Source: Myxococcales bacterium (lineage in GTDB: Bacteria > Myxococcota_A > Polyangia > Nannocystales > Nannocystaceae). From it: a stretch of DNA of 64,000 nt. The position numbers and the translations under genes are program-made. Below are positions 26,943 to 36,011 of the stretch, piece after piece. The notes below the pieces were generated by a model that saw only the letters and a program-made list of their open reading frames with translations, was not told the DNA's origin and did not search any database. The stretch is from NCBI GenBank assembly GCA_020633315.1, contig JACKDV010000026.1, forward strand, positions 1-64,000. The letters run 5' to 3'. Within the stretch, counting starts at the first letter, position 1, and each line of letters starts with the position of its first letter.

Positions 26943-29563
26943 CGTCGGCGTCGGCGTAGCCCCAGCAGGCCCAGCGCGAGCAGGCCCAGGCCGGCCGGGC
27001 CCCCCGGGCCGCCGGTGGTCCTGCAGCCACAGCCGCCGCCGCCGTCCTCCGAGCCCGCGCCGCTCGAGCCGCTCGAGCCGCTGTTCGTGTCGCTGGCGGT
27101 GATCGTCACGAAGCTGGTCGCGCCCGTGTCGTCGCCGCTGCCGGTGGAGGTCTCGGGGCTGCCCGTGCCCTCGCTGCCGCCGGTCGACTCGCCGCCGGTC
27201 TCGCTGCCGCCGCCGCCCTCCCAGAACTCGCCGCAGGCCGCGTCGCCGAAGCGACCCGCGCGGTGGGCCACGGCCAGCGACCACGCGCCCGCGCCGAAGC
27301 CCAGCATGGGGGTGTTGTTCTCGTACACCCCGGTGTTGGCGTCGAAGGTCTCGGCGACCATCAGGTAGTTGGCCAGCGACTGGCGCAGGATCCAGTCGAG
27401 GATCGCGTCGGAGCGGGTCGCATCGCCGGCGGCGCGGAAGGCCTGGGCCCCGCGCAGGTCGGTGATCACCCACTCCACCGAGTCGTACACGCTGCCCCAG
27501 GGGCTGAGGTCCTTGCCCCCCGCGTGGTCGGTGTCGTCGTCGTTGCGCGACCAGCCCACCTCGCTGGCGGGGGTGATGAGGTTGGCGTCGAGCCCCGCGA
27601 GGGTGGCCGTCGCGATCTCTCCCTGGGGATCGAACAGCCCCATCGCGACGGCGTCGATCACCGCGGCGTCCCAGTAGCCCTCGCCGGCCTGCAGCTCCTC
27701 GGCGGTGGAGCCGATGGCCCCGTCGCCGTCGGTGAGGCGATCGACGATCGCGTCGCGCAGGCCGTTGGCGGTGTCGCGGTAGGTCTGGGCCCGGGTGGCG
27801 TCGCCCACCCGCTCGGCGATCTCGGCCGCGTCGCACAGGCCCCGCGCGGCGGTGATGGTGGTGTAGGCCCAGTAGCGCTCGCGCCCCTGCCAGTGGCTCT
27901 CCCAGATCGACGAGTCGCGACGGATGAGGCCGGTGGTGGGATCGACCAGGGCCACGAGCACGTCGCCGATGCGCTCGGAGATCAGCGGCCAGTTGTCCTC
28001 GGCCAGGCTCTCGTCGCCGCTGAGCCGCTCGTAGTTGCGCAGCGCCCACAGGAACAGGCCGAAGCCGTCGAACTCGAGGTTGGGGCCGAAGCCGTTGAAG
28101 TCGGTCTCCTCCACCCCGAAGCCGTAGTAGCGCACCAGCGAGATCTGGTAGTCGGGCATCGAGTAGGGGGCCAGCTCGGTCCAGTCCACGAAGCGACCCG
28201 CCTCGGCGTTCAGGTAGAACTCGAGCGCGGCGTGGGCCTCGGCCGTCATCCCCAGGGTGGCCATGGCCACGGTGGCGTAGGCCCCGTCGCGGATCCAGGC
28301 GTAGGTCCAGTTGCCCGGCGGCAGGCTGGCGAGGATCGCCCCCTGGCCGTGGTGCTGCACCACCCCCGGCAGCGAGCCGGGGAAGCGGGTGCGGCGGAGC
28401 TCTCCGTCCTGGCTCAGCCACTCGCGCAGGAAGAACTCGTCCTCGCGCACCTGACCCATCGCCAGCATCACCGCGCTGTGGCGGGTGAGGGTCTCCTCGT
28501 CGGCGCTGACGCCCGCGGGGATCGTGAGCGTGGCCTGGAAGTCGGCCCAGTAGGCGATCTCGTCCTCCACCAGCTGCTGGGGGCCGCGCCCGTCGATCCA
28601 CGCGTCGGCCAGGCCCAGCGCGGCCGCGCCCGCGAAGGGGTCGCCGTGGTGCACGTAGGTGATCGCCACCCAGGCCTCCTGCCCGGGGTCGAGGTCGCCG
28701 AGGTCGAACTGCAGGGCGCCGGTGGCCCCGGTATTCGACACGTCGGGGGTGGGGTTGTCGGGCAGGTCTGCGAAGCCTCCGCCGTCGACGATCCCGTACA
28801 CGTTCACGTCGGGGGCCGCTCCGTAGTGGCTCACGTTGCCCGCCGGGCGCATCGCGATCGCCCCGGCGAAGCCGCGCTCGGTGAACGAGCCGCCGCCCGC
28901 GGGATCCCACTGCAGGGTCTCGCCGTTCTCGCCGATGTCGTTGCCCACCTCCCAGGGCGAGGTCGCGCGCCCGTAGCCGAGGTGGAAGTTGGCCAGCGAG
29001 AAGGCCTGGGCCCCGGAGACCGTGGCCCCGCCCACGTTGCGCACCCGCATCGCCATCACGAAGCCGTTGGCCTCCATCTCCATGGGCGCGAAGAAGTACT
29101 GCGTGGCCTCCAGTGAGCCCCGAGTCTGCACCATGGTGGCGATGCCGGTGCCCCCGGTCGCGCCCGCCTGCCACCCCGCGTAGCCGCTGGTGTCGAGGTC
29201 CACCGGGGAGTCGGTGAGCCAGGCCTGCCCGTCGCCGTCGCGCAGGCCGAAGTAGGCGTCGTAGAGCAGGTCGCGGGTGTACGAGGCGGCGAAGCCGTTG
29301 CCGTCCCAGATCTCGTCGCCCGCGGCGTCGAGCAGCGGCTCCTCGGCCGCGAACAGGTGCTCGCGGAAGTGCACCAGCCGGCGCGACTGCGAGGGGTTGG
29401 CGTCGTCGAGGTCGAGGATGACCGCGCCGTAGCCGTTGGAGACCGGCAGCTCGAAGCGCGTGCGCTGCACGGGCTCTTGCGCGCGCGCCGTGTCCACGGC
29501 CAGCATCATCGCGATCGCCACCGCGATCGATCCGAGTCGGAGCTCGAGTCTTCCCCCACGCAT
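26939..29563 (-). CDS. Secreted GH15 glucoamylase-like enzyme with MYXO-CTERM-like tail
   Basis: 874 residues. Signal peptide ~1-28 (core SIAVAIAMMLAV, ending ARA). Residues ~30-320 form a beta-sandwich domain as in glucodextranases. The (alpha/alpha)6 domain follows, with the GH15 signature NWTYAWIRDGAYATVAM and a FDGFGLFLWALRNY motif. Such enzymes release glucose from alpha-glucans or hydrolyse trehalose. A ~60-residue Gly/Ser/Thr stalk leads to a tail with Cys-Gly-Cys, a hydrophobic segment GLGLLALGLLG and five Arg. This matches MYXO-CTERM sorting signals, which are processed to a surface-anchored lipid-modified form. ATG 29563 is preferred over ATG 29572 because of the TTAGAT element 7 nt upstream. 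Confidence 0.9.
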   Translation of the reverse strand: MRGGRLELRLGSIAVAIAMMLAVDTARAQEPVQRTRFELPVSNGYGAVILDLDDANPSQSRRLVHFREHLFAAEEPLLDAAGDEIWDGNGFAASYTRDLLYDAYFGLRDGDGQAWLTDSPVDLDTSGYAGWQAGATGGTGIATMVQTRGSLEATQYFFAPMEMEANGFVMAMRVRNVGGATVSGAQAFSLANFHLGYGRATSPWEVGNDIGENGETLQWDPAGGGSFTERGFAGAIAMRPAGNVSHYGAAPDVNVYGIVDGGGFADLPDNPTPDVSNTGATGALQFDLGDLDPGQEAWVAITYVHHGDPFAGAAALGLADAWIDGRGPQQLVEDEIAYWADFQATLTIPAGVSADEETLTRHSAVMLAMGQVREDEFFLREWLSQDGELRRTRFPGSLPGVVQHHGQGAILASLPPGNWTYAWIRDGAYATVAMATLGMTAEAHAALEFYLNAEAGRFVDWTELAPYSMPDYQISLVRYYGFGVEETDFNGFGPNLEFDGFGLFLWALRNYERLSGDESLAEDNWPLISERIGDVLVALVDPTTGLIRRDSSIWESHWQGRERYWAYTTITAARGLCDAAEIAERVGDATRAQTYRDTANGLRDAIVDRLTDGDGAIGSTAEELQAGEGYWDAAVIDAVAMGLFDPQGEIATATLAGLDANLITPASEVGWSRNDDDTDHAGGKDLSPWGSVYDSVEWVITDLRGAQAFRAAGDATRSDAILDWILRQSLANYLMVAETFDANTGVYENNTPMLGFGAGAWSLAVAHRAGRFGDAACGEFWEGGGGSETGGESTGGSEGTGSPETSTGSGDDTGATSFVTITASDTNSGSSGSSGAGSEDGGGGCGCRTTGGPGGPAGLGLLALGLLGLRRRRR

Positions 29564-29570
29564 GGGCGAC

Positions 29571-29576
29571 ATCTAA
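29571..29576 (-). promoter_or_regulatory. -10-like element TTAGAT
   Basis: Minus-strand TTAGAT (29576 to 29571), 7 nt before ATG 29563; it overlaps the alternative ATG at 29572. Confidence 0.4.
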
Positions 29577-29640
29577 CCCGCGGTCGGGGACCAAAAGCAA
29601 AGGCGATGTGGCCGCGCCGGGGCGGCGGTCGAGCGTCACC

Positions 29641-29844
29641 TCAGGGTCGGCCGGGCGCGTGATCGCTCGCCGATCGCGCATCCTCGCGCACGGCCGGGGC
29701 GGTCGCCCGGCCGCCGTCGGTGATCATCGGTCGTCGGATCGGTGCCTCGAGGGTGGAGGCGGGGGCGGGCTCGGGGCGCAGGAGCCACGCGCCGAGGCCG
29801 GTGGTGCACAGGGTCAGCAGGGCAACGGTCCTCGTGATCGACAT
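29641..29844 (-). CDS. Small membrane-anchored or secreted hypothetical protein
   Basis: 67 codons from ATG 29844 to TGA 29641. It begins MSITRTVALLTLCTTGLGAW, a single hydrophobic segment after a short basic start, then a Pro/Arg-rich hydrophilic tail. It reads like a signal-anchor peptide, and codon use is compatible with the neighbours. There is no homologue I recognise and no clear ribosome site. It fills part of the gap between the GH15 gene and the divergent histidine kinase gene. Confidence 0.4.
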   Translation of the reverse strand: MSITRTVALLTLCTTGLGAWLLRPEPAPASTLEAPIRRPMITDGGRATAPAVREDARSASDHAPGRP

Positions 29845-29997
29845 CGGTACCCGCGCCAACGCACGAGACCCCCAACGATCTTCGCGTGGGCGAGATAGAG
29901 ATCGCGGAGGTCGACGGAGGGAATGCGCGGCGACCCCGGGGCGTGGAGGCCCTCGATCCCCCGCCGACTCTCGTAGATCCCCGTGGTGAGGCGGTTG

Positions 29998-30003
29998 TAC
30001 CTT
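29998..30003 (+). promoter_or_regulatory. -10-like element TACCTT
   Basis: TACCTT ends 7 nt before GTG 30011 and 4 nt before GTG 30008, which favours 30011 as the start of the histidine kinase. Confidence 0.4.
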
Positions 30004-30010
30004 CGGGGTG

Positions 30011-31732
30011 GTGAGCTCGCGATTCCCCGCCTTGGCCGCGCACGATGCCGTGCGCGACAAGCTCGACGAGGCCGAGCGGGGGATCGCTGCGGTCCGCTTC
30101 GCGCTGGTCGTCACCGGCTTCGTGCTCTACCCCTTCGTGACGGGGCGGGTGGGGGACCGGCCGTGGCTGGCGTGGTCGCTGCTGGGCTGCGCGCTGATCT
30201 ACGGGGGCGCCACGCTGCGGTGGCGAGTGATCCGCGAGCGCACCCGCATCGAGTCGGCCCTGGCCACCAGCCTGATCGACTCGAGCTTCACCATGCTGTG
30301 GCTGTACGCCACCGGGGGCTTCGACTCGCCGTTCTTCTTCGCGATCTACATCGCGGTGATCTCGGTGGCGATCCGCTTCACCGCGCGCGAGACCTTCGCG
30401 GCGGCGGGGCTGTACTGCGTGGCCTACCTGGTGCTCGCCGAGGTGAGCGGCGTGCTGGGGCTGGCGCGCCTGGGCGACATCGTGATCCGCTCCACCTACC
30501 TGTTCGTGGCCGCGGCCGCGGGGGCGCTCATCTCCTCGCAATTGCTGGCCATGGCCAACGCCCGCATCGCGGCCCAGCGGGCGGCCGAGGCCGAGCGGGT
30601 CAAGGAGCGGCTCTACGAGGCCGAGCGCCTGGCCGCGCTGGGCACCCTGGCCGGCGGCGTGGGGCACGAGATCAACAACCCGCTCACCTGGGTGTCGGCC
30701 AACATCGAGCTGGTGCGGGACGAGCTGGGCGACGACGCCTCGCCCACGCTGCGCGAGGCGCTGCGCGATCTGGAGGACGGCACCTCGCGCATCGCCGCGA
30801 TCGTCAAGGACCTCAAGGTCTTCACCCGCGCCGACGAGCGGCGCCGGGCGGTGGACGTGATCGCTCCGCTGCGCACCGCGATGAAGATGGCCGGCAACGA
30901 GATCCGCCACCGGGCGCAATTGGTGACCGAGCTGCGGCCGGTGCCGCGGGTGATGGCCGACGAGGGGCGCCTGGGGCAGGTGTTCCTCAACCTGCTGGTC
31001 AACGCGGCGCAGGCGATGAGCGCGGGGCGGGCGGGGGAGGACGAGCTGCGGGTGTGCACCCGCGAGGGCAGCGAGGGCGAGGTGATCGTGGAGATCTCCG
31101 ACACCGGGCCCGGCATCCCGCCCGAGGTGGCCGAGCGGGCGTTCGAGCCGTTCTTCACCACCAAGCCGCTGGGCGAGGGCACGGGGCTGGGCCTGGCGAT
31201 CAGCCATCGCATCGTGACCACCCTGGGCGGGCGGCTCGAGCTCGACAGCGAGCCGGGGCGGGGCACCACCGCGCGGGTGGTGCTGCCCGCCGCCGAGGGG
31301 CCGTTGGTGGCCGAGGAGACCAACGAGCTCGAGCCGGTGAGCGTTCGCCTGCGGGTGCTGGTGGTGGACGACGAGCCGATGCTGCTGCGCGCCGTGACCC
31401 GGATGCTCTCGGTGGACGCCGAGGTGGCGGCCGAGAGCACGGGGGCGGGGGCGCTGGCGCGGGTGCGGGCCGGGGAGGCCTTCGACGTGGTGCTCTGCGA
31501 TCTGCTGATGCCCGAGATGTCGGGGATGGAGCTGCACGCCGCGCTCGAGCGCGAGGCCCCCGAGCTGGCCCGTCGCACCCTGTTCATGACCGGCGGAGCG
31601 TTCACCGACGACGCCCGGGCGTTCCTGGCCCGTGACGACGTGCAGTGGCTGGAGAAGCCGCTGCGGGCCAAGCCGGTGCGACGGCTGCTGCGGCGGCTGG
31701 CCGACGGCGAGGACCTGCGGGCCTCGGCCTGA
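30011..31732 (+). CDS. Membrane hybrid histidine kinase with C-terminal receiver
   Basis: 573 residues. Five or six membrane helices at ~28-180 form a short sensor without a large periplasmic domain. A coiled coil (AAEAERVKERLYEAERLAALG) connects to the H box GTLAGGVGHEINNPL. The N box is VFLNLLVNAAQAM, the G boxes ISDTGPGIP and GEGTGLGLAI, with FFTTKP between them. A receiver domain occupies ~440-560, with phosphoacceptor Asp in DVVLCDLLMP and the conserved Lys in LEKPL. No DNA-binding output is present, so the receiver either tunes the kinase or relays phosphate. No partner regulator is adjacent; the nearest free-standing receiver is at 46878. Confidence 0.93.
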   Translation: MSSRFPALAAHDAVRDKLDEAERGIAAVRFALVVTGFVLYPFVTGRVGDRPWLAWSLLGCALIYGGATLRWRVIRERTRIESALATSLIDSSFTMLWLYATGGFDSPFFFAIYIAVISVAIRFTARETFAAAGLYCVAYLVLAEVSGVLGLARLGDIVIRSTYLFVAAAAGALISSQLLAMANARIAAQRAAEAERVKERLYEAERLAALGTLAGGVGHEINNPLTWVSANIELVRDELGDDASPTLREALRDLEDGTSRIAAIVKDLKVFTRADERRRAVDVIAPLRTAMKMAGNEIRHRAQLVTELRPVPRVMADEGRLGQVFLNLLVNAAQAMSAGRAGEDELRVCTREGSEGEVIVEISDTGPGIPPEVAERAFEPFFTTKPLGEGTGLGLAISHRIVTTLGGRLELDSEPGRGTTARVVLPAAEGPLVAEETNELEPVSVRLRVLVVDDEPMLLRAVTRMLSVDAEVAAESTGAGALARVRAGEAFDVVLCDLLMPEMSGMELHAALEREAPELARRTLFMTGGAFTDDARAFLARDDVQWLEKPLRAKPVRRLLRRLADGEDLRASA

Positions 31733-31796
31733 CGGTCCCGGTCGCCGAGGCTCGGCTCGCGGAGCGCCGCTCGATGGGTCGTGGCCGGGGTCCGGA

Positions 31797-33113
31797 TCAG
31801 GCGGTCGCGATCACGGCGTGACGGACGACCGCGTCGGCACGGGTGGTCCACGGCGCGAGCAGGGCGGCCGCGCAGGGGCCCACCACGCGATCGAGGGCCT
31901 CGCGGGCGAGTCGCTGGCGGCGGGCCTCGGGCAGGCGGCCCCGGGCCAGCAGCGCCGCGTCGTCGAGGCCGGCGGGCGAGGGGGCACCGCGGGGCACCGC
32001 GGCGTCGGCCCGGGCGAAGGCGTCGGCGACCGCGGCCCGCAGCCGATCGTCGCCGCGACCCAGGGCCCAGGCCACGAAGCTCCAGGCGAGCTCGGCGTGG
32101 GCGAGCTCTTGCGCGGCGATGCGATCGAGCACCTCGCGGATCACCGGGTCGGTGGTCGCATCACGGGCGGCGGCGATCTGCAGGGCCGAGATCGTCTCGG
32201 CGATGCACCCCTCGGTGGCCGCGCCCACCACGATCGCGATCGCACCGAGCTGGTCGAGGCTCCCGACCACGTCGAGGGCTCCCGGCCCCAGCGGCGCGCC
32301 GGCGTAGGCCGAGGCCAGCCCGAAGAACGCCCGCGCGTGCTCGAGCTCCTCGAGCGTCGCGCGCTGGGCCTCGGCGATCAGCGAGGGCGGAGCGCCCAGG
32401 CTCAGCAGCTGCAGCACGAAGCGCGAGAACGAGGCGATCGAGGCGTGCTCGAAGCGGCCGTCCTCGGCCCACGCCATGGCCAGGGCCTGGCGCTGGCCCG
32501 CGTCCAGGTCGTGCAGGGCCGGGCGCAGCGGCTCGCTCCAGCCGGGATCGGAGCGCAGCGCGGCCAGCCGGGCCGTGCCGTCGACGGTGAAGGGACGCCC
32601 CGGGCAGATCTGGCCGCCGAGCTCCATCCAGTAGCAGCAGGCCGCGGGCTGGACGGGATCGGGGCCGCACACCGCGACGAGCTGGCTGCACGAGTCCAGG
32701 CAGCTCTGACCCGACTGCGAGACCGAGGGATCGTCGAAGGGCAGGCAGCCGGCCGGCGTGGGCTCGAGGCAGATGAGGTACGAGAAGTCGGGATCGAGCG
32801 GCGCGTCGCAGCTGAAGTCGCTGGGCACGAGGGACCCCTCGCTGCAGTCCCAGATGGTGCCCACGTCGGGGGGCATGGCGATGTCGAAGATGGGCTCGTC
32901 GGCGGTGACCCCGGGATCGCCCGTGGTGGAGGTGCTGGTCGCGAGGGTGGTCGACGAGTCGCCGTCGGTCGACGGGCTCCCCGAGCCCATGGTGCCGTCG
33001 CCGTCGCCCAGGCTCTCGTTCCCGGTGCTGCGATCGGTGCAGCCCGCCGCCATGGTGGCGCCCGCGGCCACGGCGAGCAGCAGGCGTCGGGTGAGCTCGG
33101 AGCCACGGTCCAT
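31797..33113 (-). CDS. Ferritin-like domain lipoprotein with Tat-like signal
   Basis: 438 residues. The N-terminus has a twin-Arg LTRRLLLAVAAG and lipobox AAGC (Cys25), then a Ser/Thr/Gly linker and a ~100-residue Cys-rich region (more than ten cysteines, including ACCYW). From ~195 the sequence is all-alpha, with paired Glu/His metal motifs: EHAS then LEELEHA, and later ETIS then AQELAHAEL. This is the layout of a di-iron ferritin-like four-helix bundle. A Tat signal would allow the metal to be loaded before export (inference). The oxidase or storage role is unknown. ATG 33113 is preferred over GTG 33119; it is 8 nt after TGCTATCAT. Confidence 0.85.
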   Translation of the reverse strand: MDRGSELTRRLLLAVAAGATMAAGCTDRSTGNESLGDGDGTMGSGSPSTDGDSSTTLATSTSTTGDPGVTADEPIFDIAMPPDVGTIWDCSEGSLVPSDFSCDAPLDPDFSYLICLEPTPAGCLPFDDPSVSQSGQSCLDSCSQLVAVCGPDPVQPAACCYWMELGGQICPGRPFTVDGTARLAALRSDPGWSEPLRPALHDLDAGQRQALAMAWAEDGRFEHASIASFSRFVLQLLSLGAPPSLIAEAQRATLEELEHARAFFGLASAYAGAPLGPGALDVVGSLDQLGAIAIVVGAATEGCIAETISALQIAAARDATTDPVIREVLDRIAAQELAHAELAWSFVAWALGRGDDRLRAAVADAFARADAAVPRGAPSPAGLDDAALLARGRLPEARRQRLAREALDRVVGPCAAALLAPWTTRADAVVRHAVIATA

Positions 33114-33121
33114 GGCCACCG

Positions 33122-33127
33122 ATGATA
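33122..33127 (-). promoter_or_regulatory. -10-like element, TGCTATCAT context
   Basis: Minus-strand TATCAT (33127 to 33122), 8 nt before ATG 33113. It is half of a divergent promoter region shared with the metallophosphoesterase gene. Confidence 0.5.
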
Positions 33128-33214
33128 GCAGGCGCAGGGCCGCGGCCGGGGGGATGATTCGGGCCTGCGTCGGGCCCTTGGTGATCCGGGACCCGCTCGC
33201 GTGCGTCGCCGCGC

Positions 33215-33220
33215 TATCCT
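33215..33220 (+). promoter_or_regulatory. -10-like element, CGCTATCCT context
   Basis: TATCCT ends 9 nt before GTG 33230; no Shine-Dalgarno lies in the spacer. Confidence 0.5.
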
Positions 33221-33229
33221 CTGACTTCC

Positions 33230-33904
33230 GTGCGCCTGGTCTGCGTCGCCGACACGCACCTGTTCGAGGACTCGCTGCCGCCGGTCCCCGAAGGCGACGT
33301 GCTGATCCACGCCGGCGACATGCTGCGGACGGGTCGGCTCCCCGAGCTCGACCTGGTCGCGCAGTGGCTGCATCGCCAGCCCCATCGGCACAAGGTGGTG
33401 ATCGCCGGCAACCACGACTGGTGCTTCGTCCGCACCCCCGGCCCGGCCCGGGCGCGGCTGGAGCAAGAGGCGATCTACCTGGAGGATTCCGAGGTGACGA
33501 TCGACGGCGTGCGGATCTGGGGCAGCCCCTGGCAGCCCGAGTTCTTCAGCTGGGCCTTCAACCTCCCGCGCGGCGAGGCGCTGGCGGCCAAGTGGGCGCG
33601 GGTGCCCGAGGGCGTGGACCTGCTGGTCACCCACGGCCCGCCGCGGGGCTTCGGTGATCGCACCACCGCCGGCCCGCAGGGCTGCGACGACCTGCGGCAC
33701 GCCCTCGATCGCATCCGGCCCGCCCTGCACCTGTTCGGCCACATCCACGAGGACGGCGGCCTGTGGCAGCACGGGCCCACCACCATCGCCAACGTCACCA
33801 CCTGGGAGTGCATGCGGGCGGCCACCGTGCTCGACTACGATCCCGCCACGCGCACGGTGACCCCGGTGGAGGTGCCGCCGCGGCGGCCCGAGGCGCTGGC
33901 ATAG
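33230..33904 (+). CDS. Calcineurin-like metallophosphoesterase
   Basis: 224 residues, cytoplasmic. The metal-binding motifs occur in order: VADTHL (Asp8, His10), HAGDM, AGNHDW, VTHGPPRG and LFGHIHE. Length and motif form match the UPF0046/MPPED-type branch of the calcineurin-like phosphoesterases. The substrate is unknown. The next gene follows 34 bp later on the same strand, so it may be read through. Confidence 0.92.
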   Translation: MRLVCVADTHLFEDSLPPVPEGDVLIHAGDMLRTGRLPELDLVAQWLHRQPHRHKVVIAGNHDWCFVRTPGPARARLEQEAIYLEDSEVTIDGVRIWGSPWQPEFFSWAFNLPRGEALAAKWARVPEGVDLLVTHGPPRGFGDRTTAGPQGCDDLRHALDRIRPALHLFGHIHEDGGLWQHGPTTIANVTTWECMRAATVLDYDPATRTVTPVEVPPRRPEALA

Positions 33905-33938
33905 AACGGCGGGCTCGCTCGCTGCGTTTGGGGTCCCC

Positions 33939-36011
33939 GTGAGCACGATGCCGAGGCTCCTCATCGCCGCGCTGCTCGCAGGGACCCTGGGTGCCTGCGC
34001 CAAGGGGGAGGTCGAGCCTGGCCCGTCGTCGAGCGGCGCCCCGGGGGCGCGCGAGGGCGAGGCCGAGATCCCCGGCGAGGCCGCGGGCCCGCCCGCCACC
34101 GAGCGGGCCGACGCCCTCACCCGGGCCGTGCAGGGGGCCGCCGCTCCACCGCCGACGGTGGCCGTGGCCGCCACTCTCGAGGCGGTGGCCGAGCTGCCGC
34201 GCCCGCTCGACGCGTCGCTGGCCTTCGGGCCCGACGGGAGGTGGTGGCACTGGGACGGCATGGAGGCCACCGCCTTCCACGAGGGTCGACGCGCCGACGA
34301 GCCGCTGAGCGCCGAGGCGCTGCTGGCCCAGCACCCCGAGGTCGCGCCCGGGCGCCCGCTGGTGATCGGGGAGTCGCTGCTCGACGCGAGCGGGCTGCGA
34401 TCGCTGCCCGGCGAGATCGTGGTGGCCCTCGAGTCCCACCCCATGGCCCACGGCGGCTACGAGCTCGTCGACGGCGCGTGGTCGGCCGATGGCTCCTGGG
34501 TCGCGCTCGCGAGTCGGTACCGGCCGAGCGCCTGCTGCGGGGAGGACCACGACCACGATCGCTCGCCGCCCCACGAGATCGTGGAGCTCTACGAGCTCGA
34601 GTCGGGCGAGCACGTCGAGCTCCACCAGCCGACCCCGCTGGCGCTGTCGTCGGAGCGCCTGCTGGCCGGGTCCACCCTCTACGTGCTCCGACCGCTGCAT
34701 CCGCTCGACTCTCCCGTCGACGAGCTGCCCACGCCGCGGGCGGCCGCGATGGATCCCAGCGGCACGCTCATCGCCCACGTGGGCTTCGACGATCGCCTCC
34801 GCCTGGTGCGGGCCGCCGACGGCACCCTGCTGCGCGAATGGTCCGGCCCGAAGCTCGCCATGAAGGTGGCCTTCCACCCCCGCGTGCCCGTGCTGGCGGT
34901 GGCGAGCGAGCAGCGGCTGGAGCTGTGGCGCATCGATGGCCCGGAGCCCGAGCGCCTCGCCCAGGTGGCGCTGTCGCAGGTCCCCCACGCGCTGGTCTTC
35001 GACCCCGAGGGGACGCGGCTGGTGGCGACCGGCTTTCGCCCCGTGCTCGCGCGGCTCACCCTCGACGAGCAGCCGGTCGGCCCCGAGCCCACGGCGCTGG
35101 GTCGGGACCTCGCCGCGCCGGTCGATGCCGCCCGCGCCTGGCGAGCCGAGCGGGACGTGGACGCCCTGGCCCTCTCCGCGGCCCGCGTGCACGCCTACGC
35201 CCGCGGTCGCGCGCTGCGGAGCTTCGACCTCGACTCGGGGCTGCCCACCGACTCGTGGCGACGTCGCCAGCTCTCCCACGGCGTGGTCGCGGCCAGCCGG
35301 GCGCCGATCTTCGCCATGGTCGAGGAGCAGTACGCGCGCGAGCCGGGGGCGGCCACGCAGCGCCTCGAGCTGGTGGATGCCGCGAGCATGACCGTGCTGC
35401 ACACCCTGTACCTGCCGCTGGGGGAGCCCGACGCGCTGGCGATCTCACCGCGGGGCAGCGCAATCGCCTGGTCGGCGCAGGGCGATCCCATCGTCACCAT
35501 GCGGGCGGCCGACGGCTCCACCCCGCTGCGCATGCACGCCGGCTCGGCCGAGGTGCTGGCGATCGCGATCTCCGAGGACGACACCCGCATGGCGATCGCC
35601 AGCCGCCACGTGGAGCGCAACGTGATGGTGGGCACGGCGGGGAGCGAGGAGGTGGTGGTGCTCGAGACCCCGCGCGGGGTCTCCGGGCTGCTGTTCTCAC
35701 CCGACGGCACCCGGCTGCTGGTGGCCGATTTCGACGGGCGGGTGCATGTCTGCGATCCCCGCGCGGGCACCCGGCTGCGCACCCTCGATCCGGGCCTGGG
35801 CGCGGTGGGGGCCATGGCGATCACCGCCGACGGCGAGCGCCTGGTGGTGGGGCACGACACCACGGTGGTGGTGCTGGAGCTGGCCAGCGGGGCCGAGCTG
35901 CGGCGCCACGCGATCGCGGCCTACCTGCGCTCGCTGGCGATCTCGGCCGACGCCTCGGTGATCGTCGCGGGCACCATCGACGGCCAGCTGCAGCGCCTCG
36001 CCGGTCGCTAG
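33939..36011 (+). CDS. WD40/YVTN-like beta-propeller lipoprotein
   Basis: 690 residues. Lipoprotein signal MPRLLIAALLAGTLGAC begins at an internal ATG (33948); GTG 33939 adds three residues. A Pro/Ala/Glu linker follows. From ~75 there are repeated blades: IAHVGFDDRLRLVRAADGTL, LLFSPDGTRLLVADFDGRVH, MAITADGERLVVGHDTT and LAISADASVIVAGTIDG. The order strand-Asp-Gly-strand is that of WD40/YVTN propellers, probably two of them given the length. It is a likely binding scaffold on the periplasmic face of a membrane (inference). The stop overlaps the stop of the converging QEGLA gene within CTAG (36008-36011). Confidence 0.85.
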   Translation: MSTMPRLLIAALLAGTLGACAKGEVEPGPSSSGAPGAREGEAEIPGEAAGPPATERADALTRAVQGAAAPPPTVAVAATLEAVAELPRPLDASLAFGPDGRWWHWDGMEATAFHEGRRADEPLSAEALLAQHPEVAPGRPLVIGESLLDASGLRSLPGEIVVALESHPMAHGGYELVDGAWSADGSWVALASRYRPSACCGEDHDHDRSPPHEIVELYELESGEHVELHQPTPLALSSERLLAGSTLYVLRPLHPLDSPVDELPTPRAAAMDPSGTLIAHVGFDDRLRLVRAADGTLLREWSGPKLAMKVAFHPRVPVLAVASEQRLELWRIDGPEPERLAQVALSQVPHALVFDPEGTRLVATGFRPVLARLTLDEQPVGPEPTALGRDLAAPVDAARAWRAERDVDALALSAARVHAYARGRALRSFDLDSGLPTDSWRRRQLSHGVVAASRAPIFAMVEEQYAREPGAATQRLELVDAASMTVLHTLYLPLGEPDALAISPRGSAIAWSAQGDPIVTMRAADGSTPLRMHAGSAEVLAIAISEDDTRMAIASRHVERNVMVGTAGSEEVVVLETPRGVSGLLFSPDGTRLLVADFDGRVHVCDPRAGTRLRTLDPGLGAVGAMAITADGERLVVGHDTTVVVLELASGAELRRHAIAAYLRSLAISADASVIVAGTIDGQLQRLAGR

